Both the position numbers and the translations under genes were made by a program. This document shows, in pieces, positions 61,256 through 64,000 of a stretch of DNA of 64,000 bases. Each line of letters begins with the position of its first letter. Positions within the stretch are counted from its first letter, which is position 1. The notes under the pieces were generated by a model. The model was not told the DNA's origin. It was given only the letters and a program-made list of their open reading frames with translations, and searched no databases. The stretch comes from Dipylidium caninum (taxonomy: Eukaryota > Platyhelminthes > Cestoda > Cyclophyllidea > Dipylidiidae): assembly GCA_017562135.1 (NCBI GenBank), contig QEYB01000448.1:806001-870000 (forward strand), written 5' to 3'.

Positions 61256-64000
61256 CTAAAATCGAGAAATGGGCGGCGACAGTCGATTGTAAAATTATCA
61301 CTTTGATTGACTTCGGTTAAATTGGTACTTCACACGGGAAAATCCCAAATCCACCATTTCCCTTGTTACACAAACAATCAAACCGCTGGATGTTATGATG
61401 AGAAAACAAAAGCGCCTCTTTAAAGCCCTCGTATGACATGCTACCCTCGCGGATCTTCTTCCCCCCAGAGCCTGGCATTCCCTAGGAACTTTTACCCATT
61501 TGTTCACAGTGTTTGCGGAAAAAACACCCAGTTCTTATAACGATGTCGTGATTTATGAGACACATGCATTCACTTCGCGCACTCCATGCGGCATAGAAGG
61601 GCCCGAACCGTTGTCCCGATTAGGCAGAAGACCTCTGCTGCCTACCAACACCCCAACTATGAGCTTTACTGGCTGATGAGAAGAAGACGGACAGTTTGGT
61701 CTGCCACTTTCGGCCCAAGCAGTGACTTAGTGCGGCTTTTCGTCGGCTGCACGACTCTCGTTTCAGTCGAGCAACCGACTCTGCAGACTCGATGTGCCGA
61801 TGTTTAGGCGAGTCAGGAAATTCATCCAAACAATTCCTCCGCGAAGCCACGAGGATGCTTCTCTTAACCGCTGCTAATTAAACCAAAACAAGGGTGTGGA
61901 CGGGGTGTTGGTTGCTGTCAAGCAGAGACAGGCGGTGGGACCAGAAGCGGATATCTGTGAATTCTCAACTTGAGTAGTTTAAAATCTCACTTCTTACGCA
62001 AATGTGTGTATAGAAGTCCGAAAGACAAGTTGAGAGCTTTGGTTGCGCCTAATTCCTCTTCTTATTTTACCATAGTATCACGATTTTGAGGAGACTTTCC
62101 CCTCGGCAACCTCGTCCCTCCTCTGAGGTCGGGAAGCTCCATTGGCAAAACTGGATGAGCTCTCAGAGGATGAACCGAGGAATGTCCTACATCGGCATCG
62201 GTAGCCGAAGCCAGACCTACTCAAAAAGTAGTGGCCGAACCCGTAGACGGTGGGCGAAGGGAGACATTTGACGCTATCAATGTAAATGCTAAGGAGAAGC
62301 CCCGCTTCTATCTGCGTCGCGACATGCAGACGGGTCTGAGGGTGGGAGTTGGGGAGGAGGAGAAGTGGAAGCCGAGAAGGGGGAGGAGAATGAGGATGGA
62401 GGGTTGAGGCGATATTCTAGTCTAGAATCACCGAGTCCAAGAATTAACCCTGAATTCTCGGTCATAAGTGACGTGAAGATATGGCGAGAAGATGGCTAAT
62501 TGGACCTGCTTCGTCGTGTACATCACCCGTGGCGTGATTTGTAATTCCACTTAAGCCCGAAAATTTACATTTTTCAGGTATGAAAGCGGAATTTTTCTCT
62601 CTGTCGGTGCCTGCACGGTCATCAGACGACTGATTCACATATTCACGGAGTCAGAGGAATCTCATTTTGAGTCTTGCGATTAGAATGCATTGACTCAGGC
62701 CCCAGTCCACCCACCCCTCGGAATTAATCGTATTACAAACGGTATTTCACCTTTCAGCCGCCCAAAAGATCCACCTCCTTCCTCCGTCTATTTCCCCTCA
62801 GCCAACAAAACGCCAACATGATCAAGTTGACTTCGCGAATCCCCGTGATGTAATGAAAGGGTGTGGCCTAAGAAAGGGATGAAGTCTGCCCGCACGACAT
62901 CCGTCAGCAGCACGTCAAGTGACTCACTCACACTGCCTCGGGACGCCGTCAGCATTTCAGCTCTCCTCTCCATGTACTGAGGCGTGAGACAGAGGTTACC
63001 CCCTACTTCACCGCCCCAATCTCACCGCATTTGCGGTCGACGGTGTATGACAAGGTTTATTGCTGCTCGTACAATTAAAATGCCGCTTTTAGCAATAGTC
63101 ACCCGCCCAGACATGTTGCTATAGTATGGAGTCTAGTGGGAAAAAGAGACTAGCAAGTCCACCCCAGGGGGTAGGAGGCTCTAGAAATTCAAGATTTCCG
63201 TGGATAAATGCGAAAATGTGGTGGTTGACTGACGACCAGCTGGGCAACCTCAGTTCCCTAGCGGCGCTTTGTCGGCGTCCAAGCAAAACACCGGACAGTC
63301 GAGCCTGAAGGCCCGTGGAATGGCTCGAGGAGTTAAATCCACCTCCCAGCACCTTCGACCGAGGCGAGAAGAGGCCTGTCGATGAACTTACACACGCGAC
63401 AGTTTAAACACAGGCCAAAAGCAAGCATTTGGTTTTGATTGAATTCATGGGCACACAGGCACCTGAAAGTGTAAGCATCCGTGGGACAAACGGGCATTGG
63501 TGCGTAATCGCGATGACCAATGGGTTTATGACGAGTCATGTGGGAAAGGCGCTGGTGCGTGGTATGAAGGTGGCTAACGCAATGGAGACTTGGACCGAGG
63601 GAGGGGGAGGAGGAGCCGAGGAGATGGTGGTGGTGGAGGTGGAGGAGGAGGGGAAGGAGGAAACTAATGAGGCCGCTTAGGTCCACACCGCCGTGATGCC
63701 AGTAAATTTGATTTCACAATAATTTAGAAGAGCATGGTTATGGGACAACTGAACGACAAAGCCTTTTTGCTAGGGTATTAAAATGTCCTCTCAAAAACAA
63801 ATTTTTATGCCATGTTGTGTAGCCTGGGTAGAGAATTTTGTGGTGAGACACAAAATAGACTGAGTGACAGAAGGAAAGCAGGGACCATAGCTCAGCCGTC
63901 TTTTCAAAACTACTATGATGAAGAGTGGCTACTGAGTTTAATGAATCGCCACTGGCTGCCTCCACAACCCACCGAGGCGCCGACAGCACAACCACTCAGT
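61256..64000. other. Upstream intron or 5' region of the nephrin-like gene
   Basis: The Ig a exon begins with two bases that complete a codon, so at least one coding exon must lie further upstream on the - strand. I found no Ig-like or signal-peptide exon in this 2.7 kb. A GGA/GGT-rich simple-sequence tract occurs at about 63597-63662. Confidence 0.5.
63597..63662 (+). repeat. GGA/GGT-rich simple-sequence tract
   Basis: Purine-dominated stretch built from GAGG, GGT and GGA units; on the opposite strand it reads as CCT/CAC repeats that translate to Leu/His runs, which explains the low-complexity open frames on both strands here. Confidence 0.8.

Noticed and set aside
63333..63686. His/Cys-containing frame on the - strand that suggests C2H2 zinc fingers
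   Set aside because: The Cys and His residues do not keep C2H2 spacing and the frame overlaps a simple-sequence tract.

Overview
This window is nuclear DNA from a small-genome animal, most likely a parasitic flatworm and probably a tapeworm of the Taenia/Echinococcus type. That placement is inference. It rests on five metazoan genes split into many small exons, a class of very short introns (about 36-41 nt) mixed with 55-100 nt and kilobase introns, moderate GC content, and only one recognisable transposon relic. There are no bacterial operons, CRISPR arrays, rRNA or convincing tRNA genes.

Layout. (1) 1.3-10.1 kb, + strand: an LRPPRC-like pentatricopeptide-repeat protein with a mitochondrial presequence, modelled as 37 exons and about 1,628 aa. 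(2) 11.3-19.6 kb, + strand: hormone-sensitive lipase (LIPE), modelled in phase over 10 exons to about 812 aa with an intact oxyanion loop and Ser/Asp/His triad. (3) 25.0-31.6 kb, - strand: CEBPZ/Noc1/Mak21-type ribosome-biogenesis factor, 12 exons in phase, missing only its extreme N-terminus. (4) 31.6-39.6 kb: about 8 kb without a recognisable gene apart from a decayed mariner transposase at 33.4-34.06 kb and an 18-bp tandem duplication. (5) 39.6-41.9 kb, + strand: a protein with a long low-complexity N-terminal region and a C-terminal dynein-light-chain (DYNLL) domain. (6) 44.4-61.3 kb and probably beyond, - strand: a nephrin/Hibris/SYG-2-like cell-adhesion receptor with at least five Ig domains, an FN3-like domain, one membrane helix and a large low-complexity cytoplasmic tail; its N-terminus lies upstream, probably outside the window.

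The genes do not form one pathway. LIPE and CEBPZ converge, CEBPZ and the dynein-light-chain gene diverge across the 8-kb spacer, and the dynein-light-chain gene and the nephrin-like gene converge. The three genes on the left have compact exons; the nephrin-like gene has kilobase introns.

The least ordinary items are the long DYNLL-tailed protein with a His/Cys cluster, its reading-frame changes that may be ultra-short introns, the frame discontinuity inside the fifth Ig domain of the nephrin-like gene, and the degenerate mariner copy. Exon boundaries were placed by eye from GT/AG signals and phase agreement, so single sites may be wrong even where the gene call is secure.
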